From Niastella sp. (GTDB lineage: Bacteria; Bacteroidota; Bacteroidia; Chitinophagales; Chitinophagaceae), in the NCBI GenBank assembly GCA_021154515.1, contig JAJKIL010000174.1:1-5704 (forward strand): DNA of 5,704 nucleotides, written 5' to 3'. The notes under the pieces were generated by a model. It saw only the letters and a list, made by a program, of their open reading frames with translations. It was not told where the DNA came from and searched no databases. Positions 1 to 5,704 of this stretch are shown piece by piece; the stretch's first letter is position 1, and every line of letters starts with the position of its first letter. A program made the translations under genes and the position numbers.

Positions 1-334
1 AATCGGTATTCTGCAAGGGTTTCAGCTTATTTTTGCTGTGATCGCCAGGGCATTTTTGGGGTAGCGCAAGAGAAACTTTAATTCGTTAGCAGGTATTCTT
101 TATAAATGTCATAAATACGTCTAAATCAGTAGGTAACACCGTATGCCTGCCTTCATTCTTGTAATAGGTTCATTTTTAGATCGGGTCAGTACGATATAAG
201 AGTTAAAAACACCTTGCTTAAATTAAAATTTGATGAAATAATCAGGTATCCCTATACAGCAGGATGGTTAACATGACTACACCCAATATATTTGGCAGCA
301 CAGATCCGCCATTGCTTCTTAATTGTATTGCTGT
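1..334. other. Non-coding leader region upstream of the lyase-like gene
   Basis: I see no supportable gene in this AT-rich stretch. Frames 1 and 2 are open from the left edge for only 26 and 20 codons before stop codons at 79-81 and 62-64, so the tail of an upstream gene could end here, but nothing in those short peptides is recognisable. The stretch 264-338 contains a 24-codon reading frame discussed in the findings. A TAnnTTTG promoter match lies at 287-294. I saw no tRNA, riboswitch or strong hairpin. Confidence 0.55.
287..294 (+). promoter_or_regulatory. Candidate Bacteroidota -7 promoter element
   Basis: The octamer TATATTTG matches the Bacteroidota sigma-factor -7 consensus TAnnTTTG exactly. 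It would place transcription initiation near position 300 and give a leader of about 35 nt before the ATG at 335, a normal distance. No clear -33 TTTG box is present 17-23 bp upstream; the best the sequence offers there is TGGTTA around 265-270. An exact octamer of this loose consensus can occur by chance in AT-rich DNA, so this is only a candidate. Confidence 0.35.
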
Positions 335-1690
335 ATGAAAATGAAAGCTTCATTACTGGTTGCCCCTTTGTTTGTTTCGCTGCTGTCTGTCTCTTCGCTG
401 TATGCACAAATTGGTAAACGATTTCCATCAGAACGGAAAGTGATAAAAGACCCGGTTACCGGCGTGCCACTTACTTTTTTAACAAGCACGCCCGCCGGTG
501 ATGCAAAAATTTATCAAACCCATAATCAATGGACGTCCGACGGTCAATGGCTTATTTTCCGCAGTGGACGTGTGAAGAACGAAGTATTAGCTGTGAACGA
601 AAAAACAGGCGACCAGGTGCAGGTGACCGAAGGTGGTTATACGGGCATGCTGTGCGTGGCCAGAAAATCGATGAAACTGTACTACATCCATCCCACAGAT
701 ACCACGAAACGCAATAGCGCTTTACAGGTAATAGAGACTGATCTGGCCAAAGTATTTGCCGACAGCAAAGCCGGACATATGCAACCGGCTTCCGTGTATC
801 AACGCGTATGCGGAACTATTGCTGATTCTTTGAATGGCGGTGGCGATATGGGACTGGATGCAGCAGAAAATTGGGTATACTTTCGCGTTAGCCATTCCGA
901 AGCAGCCAAACACCTGGCGCCAGGCACAAAACCCGAAAGCAATTTTGGTCCGCGTAATATGGGCGCCGGTCCTTCCGGACTGGCCGGCATGAACCTGACC
1001 ACGGGCGAAATCAAATACATTGTTTCCGTTCCCTTTCAAATAGGGCATATTCAAACCAATCCCTGGGTGCCCGGTGAAATTGTTTTCTGCTGGGAAACCG
1101 GCGGCAAATCGCCCCAACGTACCTGGACGGTGATGGCAGATGGAACAGGCTTGCGGCCTTTGTATCCCGAATCGGAATACGAATGGGTAACGCATGAAGC
1201 TGTTATTACAAAAGACGAAGTGGCCATGGCCATCATGGGTCATCGCAAAATTGCCAGCGCCACCAACAATGGAACAGGAACAGCATGGAATGGCGCAAAT
1301 CCCGGACAGGAGGCAGCATGGGGCCCATCGGGCACACGCGAAAAACCAACCGGCCTCGCCATTGTGAATTTACGCACAAGAGAAATGGTAATTGCCGGAC
1401 AAACAAAAAGCGGCAGCGGCTTGTGGCATGTAGGTGGTTCTGCCGATGGGCGTTGGGCTGTAGGTGACGATTTCTCCCGCAGTATTTATTTAATAGATCG
1501 GCATAGCAATGAAATGATCCTACTTTCTACTGGTCATAAAGCTACTGCCGCCGATCATCCTCACCCTACCATGAGCCCTGATGGTACCAGGATAGAAATT
1601 CAATCGGCCATGCTCTCGGCAGATAACCGGTCAATGAATATTTGCATTATTCCGGTGCCGGAAGCATGGTTGAAGAGAAAGTATAATTAA
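335..1690 (+). CDS. Exported oligogalacturonate lyase-like (PL22 family) beta-propeller protein
   Basis: Family PL22 enzymes cleave short oligogalacturonides from pectin by beta-elimination, using a metal ion in a seven-bladed propeller. The protein (451 aa from ATG 335) starts with a signal peptide, residues 1-24: Lys at 2 and 4, a hydrophobic core, and a Leu-Tyr-Ala/Gln cleavage site. The mature protein should therefore be periplasmic or secreted. Propeller repeats of the PD40/TolB type recur (SDGQW at 68-72, ADGRW at 370-374, SPDG at 414-417). Family-like histidines are H63 in YQTHNQW, H238 in GHIQ (candidate catalytic base), H287 in THE, H365 in LWH, and H408/H410 in DHPHP (candidate metal ligands). 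The residue three before H408, where I recall a Gln ligand in the Yersinia enzyme, is Ala405 here. The reading frame extends to a TTG at 323, but ATG 335 gives the better signal peptide; ATG 341 is also possible. There is no Shine-Dalgarno sequence, as is usual in this phylum. No other pectin gene is nearby. The fold and family are fairly secure; substrate and activity are inferred. Confidence 0.75.
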   Translation: MKMKASLLVAPLFVSLLSVSSLYAQIGKRFPSERKVIKDPVTGVPLTFLTSTPAGDAKIYQTHNQWTSDGQWLIFRSGRVKNEVLAVNEKTGDQVQVTEGGYTGMLCVARKSMKLYYIHPTDTTKRNSALQVIETDLAKVFADSKAGHMQPASVYQRVCGTIADSLNGGGDMGLDAAENWVYFRVSHSEAAKHLAPGTKPESNFGPRNMGAGPSGLAGMNLTTGEIKYIVSVPFQIGHIQTNPWVPGEIVFCWETGGKSPQRTWTVMADGTGLRPLYPESEYEWVTHEAVITKDEVAMAIMGHRKIASATNNGTGTAWNGANPGQEAAWGPSGTREKPTGLAIVNLRTREMVIAGQTKSGSGLWHVGGSADGRWAVGDDFSRSIYLIDRHSNEMILLSTGHKATAADHPHPTMSPDGTRIEIQSAMLSADNRSMNICIIPVPEAWLKRKYN

Positions 1691-1710
1691 AGATTGGACG
1701 ATCTAAGTGG

Positions 1711-1729
1711 TTCCTTTTAATAAAAGGAA
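1711..1729 (+). terminator. Perfect 8-bp hairpin after the lyase-like gene, possible terminator
   Basis: TTCCTTTT at 1711-1718 and AAAAGGAA at 1722-1729 are exact reverse complements separated by the three bases AAT. The structure begins 20 nt after the stop codon of the lyase-like gene, the usual place for a transcription terminator. It is weak as an intrinsic terminator: the stem has only two GC pairs and no clean T-run follows it directly, only a mixed A/T stretch (1734-1751). It could instead be a 3'-end stabilising hairpin or chance. Confidence 0.35.
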
Positions 1730-1809
1730 AAGGTATTTATTTAAAATTTTAATAATCTGTATTTCCGCTCATTCGCTGCACTACTCATAGCGTATATTCA
1801 ACACTTAAT

Positions 1810-1833
1810 TATTGACCAGGATCAGTGTCAATA
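1810..1833. promoter_or_regulatory. Operator-like inverted repeat upstream of the histidine kinase
   Basis: TATTGAC at 1810-1816 and GTCAATA at 1827-1833 form an exact 7-bp inverted repeat with a 10-nt spacer. The right arm overlaps a 10-bp perfect palindrome, TCAATATTGA, at 1828-1837. The ATTGA core occurs again at 1861-1865, within the CATTGAG sequence at 1860-1866. The geometry suits a dimeric DNA-binding regulator, or a short RNA hairpin, about 170 bp before the kinase start. No known regulator motif is recognised, and AT-rich dyads arise easily by chance. Confidence 0.25.
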
Positions 1834-2004
1834 TTGAGTAATCCAATTCCTAATCAGCACATTGAGCATTCCTTTTAAAGATGAAAAACCAAGTTAAGGT
1901 ACCTGTACGCCTTTTAAAGGCCATGCTGGTATCATTTATCTTTCTTTTTTCCACTCTTTGAAGCCTGGGAATTATTGTAAAATAAAGCATGTAAAGCCGG
2001 CACT

Positions 2005-5000
2005 ATGAAACTGAGTATAAAAAGAAGGATAGCCCTGAGCTTTTACCTTATGGGGTTCCTGTTTGTTGCCAATGGCATTATTACCATCGTTACCTTAAGG
2101 CATAACCATCAACTATCAAAAAGGATCTCAGCCGTTGTTTTACCCTCTATGGAAGGCATCGATGATTTTAATAAAATGGTGCTGGAATCAAAAATGTATA
2201 CCACCAACTGGGTGTTTTTGCGCACGAATAAAGAAGACAGAGTTTTACTCAGGAAAATTCACGACTCAGGATACCATGATTTAAAAATAAGGCTAACGAC
2301 TTATACGGAAGCATGGGCACAAAAACGCATTACAGACAGTCTGCAGCATGTGTTTGCTCGTTATGAACAACTGCTGGTGATAGAAAAGGAGATCATGAAT
2401 TCCTTACAGCAATTCACGGATTATGATAACCCGGTGGCAAAACTGGAAGCGGAACGAAAGATCGTAGATGAAGTGCTGCCGCGAACGGCTGCCATTAGGA
2501 ATTCACTGTTGAACATGCATGAATATGGCTGGAAAATGTATGCCAGCGCCAGTCAGAACCTGGAAAATGCAAGAGTAAGGCTACGAACATTTATTATTAT
2601 CCTGATCATAACTTTTGTCTTGATTGGATGGCTGCTTTCCGTATACCTGATCAAAAGGATCATTTCCCCCATAAACCGCATCAGGAATATTGTGAATGAT
2701 ATGGGAAAAGGAATAACCAGCAAATTAACCCATCACACTACCCATGATGAAATTGGTGAAATGGTTATGGCCGTAAACAATCTTTCAGAAAAATTACAGG
2801 TTACCAGCCTATTCGCCCATCAAATAGGAAAACGGAATTTTGAAATGCCCTTCGACCCATTGGGCGAAGGAGACACGCTGGGAAAAGCGCTTATTGCCAT
2901 GCGTGACAACCTGAAAACAAGTGAAAGGGAATTAATGAAAGCAACCTGCACCCTGCAAAAGAAAGATCAGTTAATGCAGGCGGTAACAGAGGCCACCCAT
3001 GAACTGATCTGCAACGACCGGTTAGATGAAGCCATTGGAAAAACAATCCGGTCACTGGGAACGGGCATCGACGTAGACGGAATAAATATTTACAAAATGC
3101 GCCACAATGAAAAAGACGGCCTTCTATATGCCGATTCTTTTATGCGGTGGTTGAAGCATTCCGATAAAATTGATTCCCATGCCCCGGTTTATTACAGTTT
3201 CAACATGATGCCCCATGTTCATAATGTATTAAAAAATAACGGGATCTTCTTTCGGTTTACCAGGCATGTAGAAGACGCCACCTTGCAACGGATACTTGAA
3301 AAAAGGAATATCAATTCCCTGGCCGCTATTCCCATTTTTCTTAAGGACCAGTTCTGGGGTTTTGTTTCTTTAAGCAATGGCTATGAACGGCTGTGGACAG
3401 AGACCGAGTTCTCGATACTAAAATCGTTTGCCGTTACCCTGGGCGCTGCCATCGAACGCATTCAAACGGAGCAGCAGTTGATTGTGGCAAAAGAGCATGC
3501 AGAAGCAGCCAGTAAAGCCAAAAGTGATTTCATGGCCAATATGAGCCACGAATTGCGTACCCCCATGAATGGCATTATTGGTTTCACTGACCTGGTATTG
3601 ACCACAGACCTTCAAAAAACACAACGTGATTATTTAAAGAATGTAAGCAGATCGGCCTATAACCTGCTGAATATAATCAATGATATCCTTGATTTTTCAA
3701 AGATCGAAGCCGGCAAACTGCTGATCGATGAAATGCCTTTCAATCTTTCTGAGCTGATAGAAGAAACGGTAGAGATCCTGTCCATTAAAGCAGAAGAGAA
3801 GGGATTGGAAGTGGTTTGTTCAATAGACCCGGGATTACCATCGCAACTGATCGGTGATCCACTTCGAATAAAGCAGGTCCTGACGAATTTAATGGGCAAT
3901 GCCATTAAATTCACTTCGCGAGGCGAAGTATTTGTAATGGTGCAACCAAATGGTGTGCACAACTGCAATGGTAACATGTGTATGGATATCGATATTACGG
4001 TGAAAGATACCGGCATTGGCATATCTGATGATAAGCTCCATGCCATTTTTGAAAGCTTTACACAGGCCGACAACTCAACTACCCGCAAGTATGGCGGTAC
4101 AGGGCTGGGACTTACCATTTCAAGAAGCCTGGTTGAACTAATGGGAGGCCGGTTGGCAGTGGATAGTATACCCGGACATGGCAGCAGCTTTACATTCAGT
4201 ATTGCCATGAAAATAGCGAATGCAACCCCGCCTATAACCTTTGATTCAAAACCCCTGCTGCGTGAAGTACTGGTGATCGATGACAATGAAACCAATTGTA
4301 AACTGATGCGCGGCATATTTGACTACCTGCACATACCTTGCAAGATCTGTTACAGTGGAGCAGAAGCGCTTTCAATTATAGAGCAGTCTGTCAGGAATAA
4401 TGAACCGTTCGATCTTATTATTACCGATCACCAGATGCCGGTCATGGATGGAATAACACTTGTAAAAGAAATAAAAAAGTTATTGAAGGGACCGGCAGAA
4501 CCATTTATTTTAATGCTCAGTTCTTTGGAAAAAACGCTATATCAACAGGAAGCGGAAAAAACAGGTATCAATAAATTCCTTTCAAAGCCGGTAAAACTGC
4601 ATGAGTTGAATTTTATATTGTCAACCATATTTAACAAAGCATTTGAAAACGGATCTAACGAAACCATTCCTGTAATTGAAACAATGTCGACTGTAACGAA
4701 GGTATTGATAGTGGAGGACGAACCGATGAACATGTTGTTAATTTCAGAAGTGCTGCGAAAAATGGGAGTAGAAGTTTTAAAAGCAGGAAATGGCAGGGAA
4801 GCACTGGTTATGGTAGCAGTACATACACCCGACCTGGTGTTTATGGATGTTAATATGCCGGTAATGGATGGCTTTACCGCCACCCGACAGATCCGCTCTT
4901 CAACGACAGGTCAAAATAAAATACCAATTATTGCGCTTACCGCCGATGCCATGGAGGAAGACAGAGAACGTTGTCTTGAATCGGGGATGAATGATTATAT

Positions 5001-5067
5001 CTCCAAACCATTTAAGCTGGAGGAGATCTACGCAATTATCAATAAATATTGCAGGAAAGCTAATTAA
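2005..5067 (+). CDS. Hybrid sensor histidine kinase with GAF domain and two receiver domains
   Basis: This inner-membrane kinase (1020 aa) should autophosphorylate a histidine on sensing a signal and pass phosphate to its own receivers. Order: transmembrane helix 1 at about 8-30; a helical periplasmic sensor at 31-192, resembling four-helix-bundle sensors of chemoreceptors; transmembrane helix 2 at 194-216; HAMP at 217-265; a second HAMP-like segment at 268-308; GAF at about 325-485; HisKA with phospho-accepting H515 in the MSHELRTP motif; HATPase_c with N-box N632, G1 DTGIGI at 668-673, F-box near 681-689 and G2 GGTGLGL at 697-703. Receiver 1 (755-875) has D759/D760, phospho-acceptor D808, S839 and K861. 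Receiver 2 (899-1016) has E904/D905, D948, T979 and K1001. All catalytic residues appear intact. There is no C-terminal HPt domain and no DNA-binding output, so phosphate must leave to a separate HPt protein or regulator, or the receivers tune the kinase. ATG 2005 directly precedes a basic segment and helix 1, which supports this start. The input signal is unknown. Confidence 0.93.
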   Translation: MKLSIKRRIALSFYLMGFLFVANGIITIVTLRHNHQLSKRISAVVLPSMEGIDDFNKMVLESKMYTTNWVFLRTNKEDRVLLRKIHDSGYHDLKIRLTTYTEAWAQKRITDSLQHVFARYEQLLVIEKEIMNSLQQFTDYDNPVAKLEAERKIVDEVLPRTAAIRNSLLNMHEYGWKMYASASQNLENARVRLRTFIIILIITFVLIGWLLSVYLIKRIISPINRIRNIVNDMGKGITSKLTHHTTHDEIGEMVMAVNNLSEKLQVTSLFAHQIGKRNFEMPFDPLGEGDTLGKALIAMRDNLKTSERELMKATCTLQKKDQLMQAVTEATHELICNDRLDEAIGKTIRSLGTGIDVDGINIYKMRHNEKDGLLYADSFMRWLKHSDKIDSHAPVYYSFNMMPHVHNVLKNNGIFFRFTRHVEDATLQRILEKRNINSLAAIPIFLKDQFWGFVSLSNGYERLWTETEFSILKSFAVTLGAAIERIQTEQQLIVAKEHAEAASKAKSDFMANMSHELRTPMNGIIGFTDLVLTTDLQKTQRDYLKNVSRSAYNLLNIINDILDFSKIEAGKLLIDEMPFNLSELIEETVEILSIKAEEKGLEVVCSIDPGLPSQLIGDPLRIKQVLTNLMGNAIKFTSRGEVFVMVQPNGVHNCNGNMCMDIDITVKDTGIGISDDKLHAIFESFTQADNSTTRKYGGTGLGLTISRSLVELMGGRLAVDSIPGHGSSFTFSIAMKIANATPPITFDSKPLLREVLVIDDNETNCKLMRGIFDYLHIPCKICYSGAEALSIIEQSVRNNEPFDLIITDHQMPVMDGITLVKEIKKLLKGPAEPFILMLSSLEKTLYQQEAEKTGINKFLSKPVKLHELNFILSTIFNKAFENGSNETIPVIETMSTVTKVLIVEDEPMNMLLISEVLRKMGVEVLKAGNGREALVMVAVHTPDLVFMDVNMPVMDGFTATRQIRSSTTGQNKIPIIALTADAMEEDRERCLESGMNDYISKPFKLEEIYAIINKYCRKAN

Positions 5068-5069
5068 AT

Positions 5070-5097
5070 CGTGAAACGTCAAACGTGAAACGTAAAA
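5070..5097. repeat. Two-copy 14-bp direct tandem repeat
   Basis: CGTGAAACGTCAAA at 5070-5083 is followed at once by CGTGAAACGTAAAA at 5084-5097. The copies differ at one base (C/A at position 11 of the unit). Each copy contains ACGT-type half-palindromes around GAA. The repeat starts three bases after the TAA of the histidine kinase. Simple repeats of this CGTGAAACGT kind are, to my recollection, common between genes in Chitinophagaceae genomes. No function is evident. Confidence 0.85.
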
Positions 5098-5130
5098 GGA
5101 TTCCCGAATTTTCAACCTCACGTCTTTCTT

Positions 5131-5170
5131 TTAACTCGTTAACTGGTTAACTCGTCAACTGGTCAACTAT
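5131..5170. repeat. Five-copy 8-bp tandem array, consensus TYAACTSG
   Basis: Five contiguous units are read on the + strand: TTAACTCG (5131), TTAACTGG (5139), TTAACTCG (5147), TCAACTGG (5155) and TCAACTAT (5163). Position 7 alternates C, G, C, G, which gives a 16-bp higher-order period, and position 2 changes from T to C in the last two units. The self-complementary GTTAAC occurs at 5138-5143 and 5146-5151. The last unit overlaps the final codons of topB on the other strand. It may act as a slippage-prone spacer, a protein-binding array or a transcription end point; the sequence does not decide. Confidence 0.9.
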
Positions 5171-5704
5171 TCTATTTCCAATTCAAAAGCAGCATTCAAC
5201 TTCAATTTACCTTCAGTTTCATTATTTGTTCCCGCAACAACCCAGCCTTTTGTCTTACCGGTTTTTCCTTTGGTTAACAGATCGGTGATTTGTTTATCGG
5301 TGAGCTTTTTGCCAAATACTTCAAACGGCACTTTAAAGCCGCAGACCTTAAAGTTGGCGCAGCCATAGGCGGTATTGCCTTTCTTCAACGGATGTGATTT
5401 GCATTTAGGGCATTGCTGTTCTTCAATCGCCACTGCTTTTTTCGGTTCTTTGGGTTTGGCCTCTTTTTTAGGTTTGTCGGCTGCGTCTTTTTCTTTTTCC
5501 TTTTTCGCCGGTGTATCAACCGCCACCGTAATAATTTTATAAGTAGCCGTTTTTACTTCTGCCGTAAGGTCAATGACCATTTGGATCAGTTCCTGTTTGA
5601 AGGTTTCCTTGGCATATTCGCCTTTTTCAATGAGGCGTAATTTACGTTCCCAGATGCCGGTGAGTTCGGGGCTTTTCAGCAGTTCTGTTTGAATGGTATC
5701 TATA
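5167..5704 (-). CDS. topB: DNA topoisomerase III, C-terminal part (runs off right edge)
   Basis: Type IA topoisomerase III passes single DNA strands to decatenate and resolve recombination or replication intermediates. Only the last 178 residues are present; the frame is open to the right edge with no start codon, so the active-site tyrosine and Toprim domain lie outside. The first residues here carry the family signature TELLKSPELTGIWERKLR (6-23), followed by an IEKGEY segment and a helix (to about 50). Then come a Lys/Glu/Pro-rich linker (about 66-89), a zinc ribbon with C98, C101, C115 and C121, and a C-terminal repeat module with a KLTDKQITDLLTKGKTG segment, ending in FELEIE. The TAG stop (5167-5169 on the complement) lies inside the last unit of the 8-bp tandem array. 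The gene converges on the kinase. topB homologues also occur on integrative elements, but nothing else here suggests one. The SPELTG signature favours topB over topA. Confidence 0.88.
   Translation of the reverse strand, partial: IDTIQTELLKSPELTGIWERKLRLIEKGEYAKETFKQELIQMVIDLTAEVKTATYKIITVAVDTPAKKEKEKDAADKPKKEAKPKEPKKAVAIEEQQCPKCKSHPLKKGNTAYGCANFKVCGFKVPFEVFGKKLTDKQITDLLTKGKTGKTKGWVVAGTNNETEGKLKLNAAFELEIE

Larger units (their letters stand above)
1691..2004. other. Intergenic region between lyase-like gene and histidine kinase
   Basis: This is a 314-bp AT-rich gap. It holds a perfect 8-bp hairpin at 1711-1729, a 7-bp dyad with a 10-nt spacer at 1810-1833, and the ten-base string CCTTTTAAAG twice (1871-1880 and 1910-1919). 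A 26-codon ATG-initiated frame at 1881-1961 is discussed in the findings. I found no exact TAnnTTTG promoter match close to the kinase start, so the kinase promoter remains unplaced. Confidence 0.6.

Noticed and set aside
1..81. C-terminal end of an upstream plus-strand gene
   Set aside because: Two frames are open for 20-26 codons from the left edge, but neither peptide is recognisable and such lengths are expected by chance.
323..334. Upstream TTG start adding four residues (M-Y-C-C) to the lyase-like protein
   Set aside because: ATG 335 gives a typical signal peptide with Lys at positions 2 and 4; TTG starts are rare, and no ribosome-binding site supports this one.
722..1243. 173-codon open frame on the minus strand inside the lyase-like gene
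   Set aside because: It is opposite the propeller coding sequence with its conserved motifs; the Cys/His-rich peptide matches no family I recognise.
1871..1920. Ten-base duplication CCTTTTAAAG (1871 and 1910)
   Set aside because: It is a short, AT-rich, near-palindromic string with only two copies and no consistent spacing to any gene element; chance is the simplest explanation.
3657..4316. 219-codon open frame on the minus strand inside the histidine kinase
   Set aside because: It lies wholly opposite the HisKA, HATPase_c and receiver 1 coding sequence, whose motifs are all intact. The predicted peptide is Ser/Ile-rich and low in complexity, as expected for a shadow frame.
5068..5170. Possible CRISPR array in the repeat-rich gap
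   Set aside because: The units are only 8 and 14 bp and directly abutting, with no unique spacers of constant length and no cas genes.
5413..5640. 75-codon plus-strand frame rich in Phe opposite topB
   Set aside because: It is the antisense reading of the Lys/Glu-rich linker of topoisomerase III (AAA and GAA codons read back as TTT and TTC), so it is a shadow frame and not a membrane peptide.

Overview
The window looks like chromosomal DNA of a Bacteroidota member, most likely in the Chitinophagaceae (Chitinophaga/Niastella-like). The basis is composition (moderate AT richness, AT-rich intergenic DNA), start codons without Shine-Dalgarno sequences, a TAnnTTTG-type -7 promoter match, a large hybrid histidine kinase of Bacteroidota type, and simple intergenic repeats of the TTAACTCG and CGTGAAACGT kind. 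The taxonomic call is an inference from style, not from a marker gene.

Layout: 1-334 is non-coding leader DNA with a plausible promoter. 335-1690 (+) encodes an exported beta-propeller protein of the oligogalacturonate lyase (PL22) type. 1691-2004 is an intergenic gap with a perfect 8-bp hairpin just after the lyase gene and an operator-like dyad. 2005-5067 (+) encodes a 1020-residue membrane-bound hybrid sensor histidine kinase with a periplasmic sensor, two HAMP-like segments, GAF, HisKA, HATPase_c and two receiver domains. 5068-5166 is a short convergent gap packed with two different tandem repeats. 5167-5704 (-) is the C-terminal part of DNA topoisomerase III (topB), which runs off the right edge.

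The three genes do not form an obvious pathway. The lyase-like gene and the kinase are co-directional, but they are separated by 314 bp and a possible hairpin, so they are probably separate transcription units. The kinase has no response regulator with a DNA-binding output next to it. topB converges on the kinase and is unrelated housekeeping or DNA-repair machinery.

I found no CRISPR array, tRNA, rRNA, transposase or other mobile element, and no convincing new biological system. The most interesting items are the repeat-filled convergent junction, in which the topB stop codon falls inside a repeat unit, and the exported lyase-like protein that keeps most but not all expected metal-site residues.
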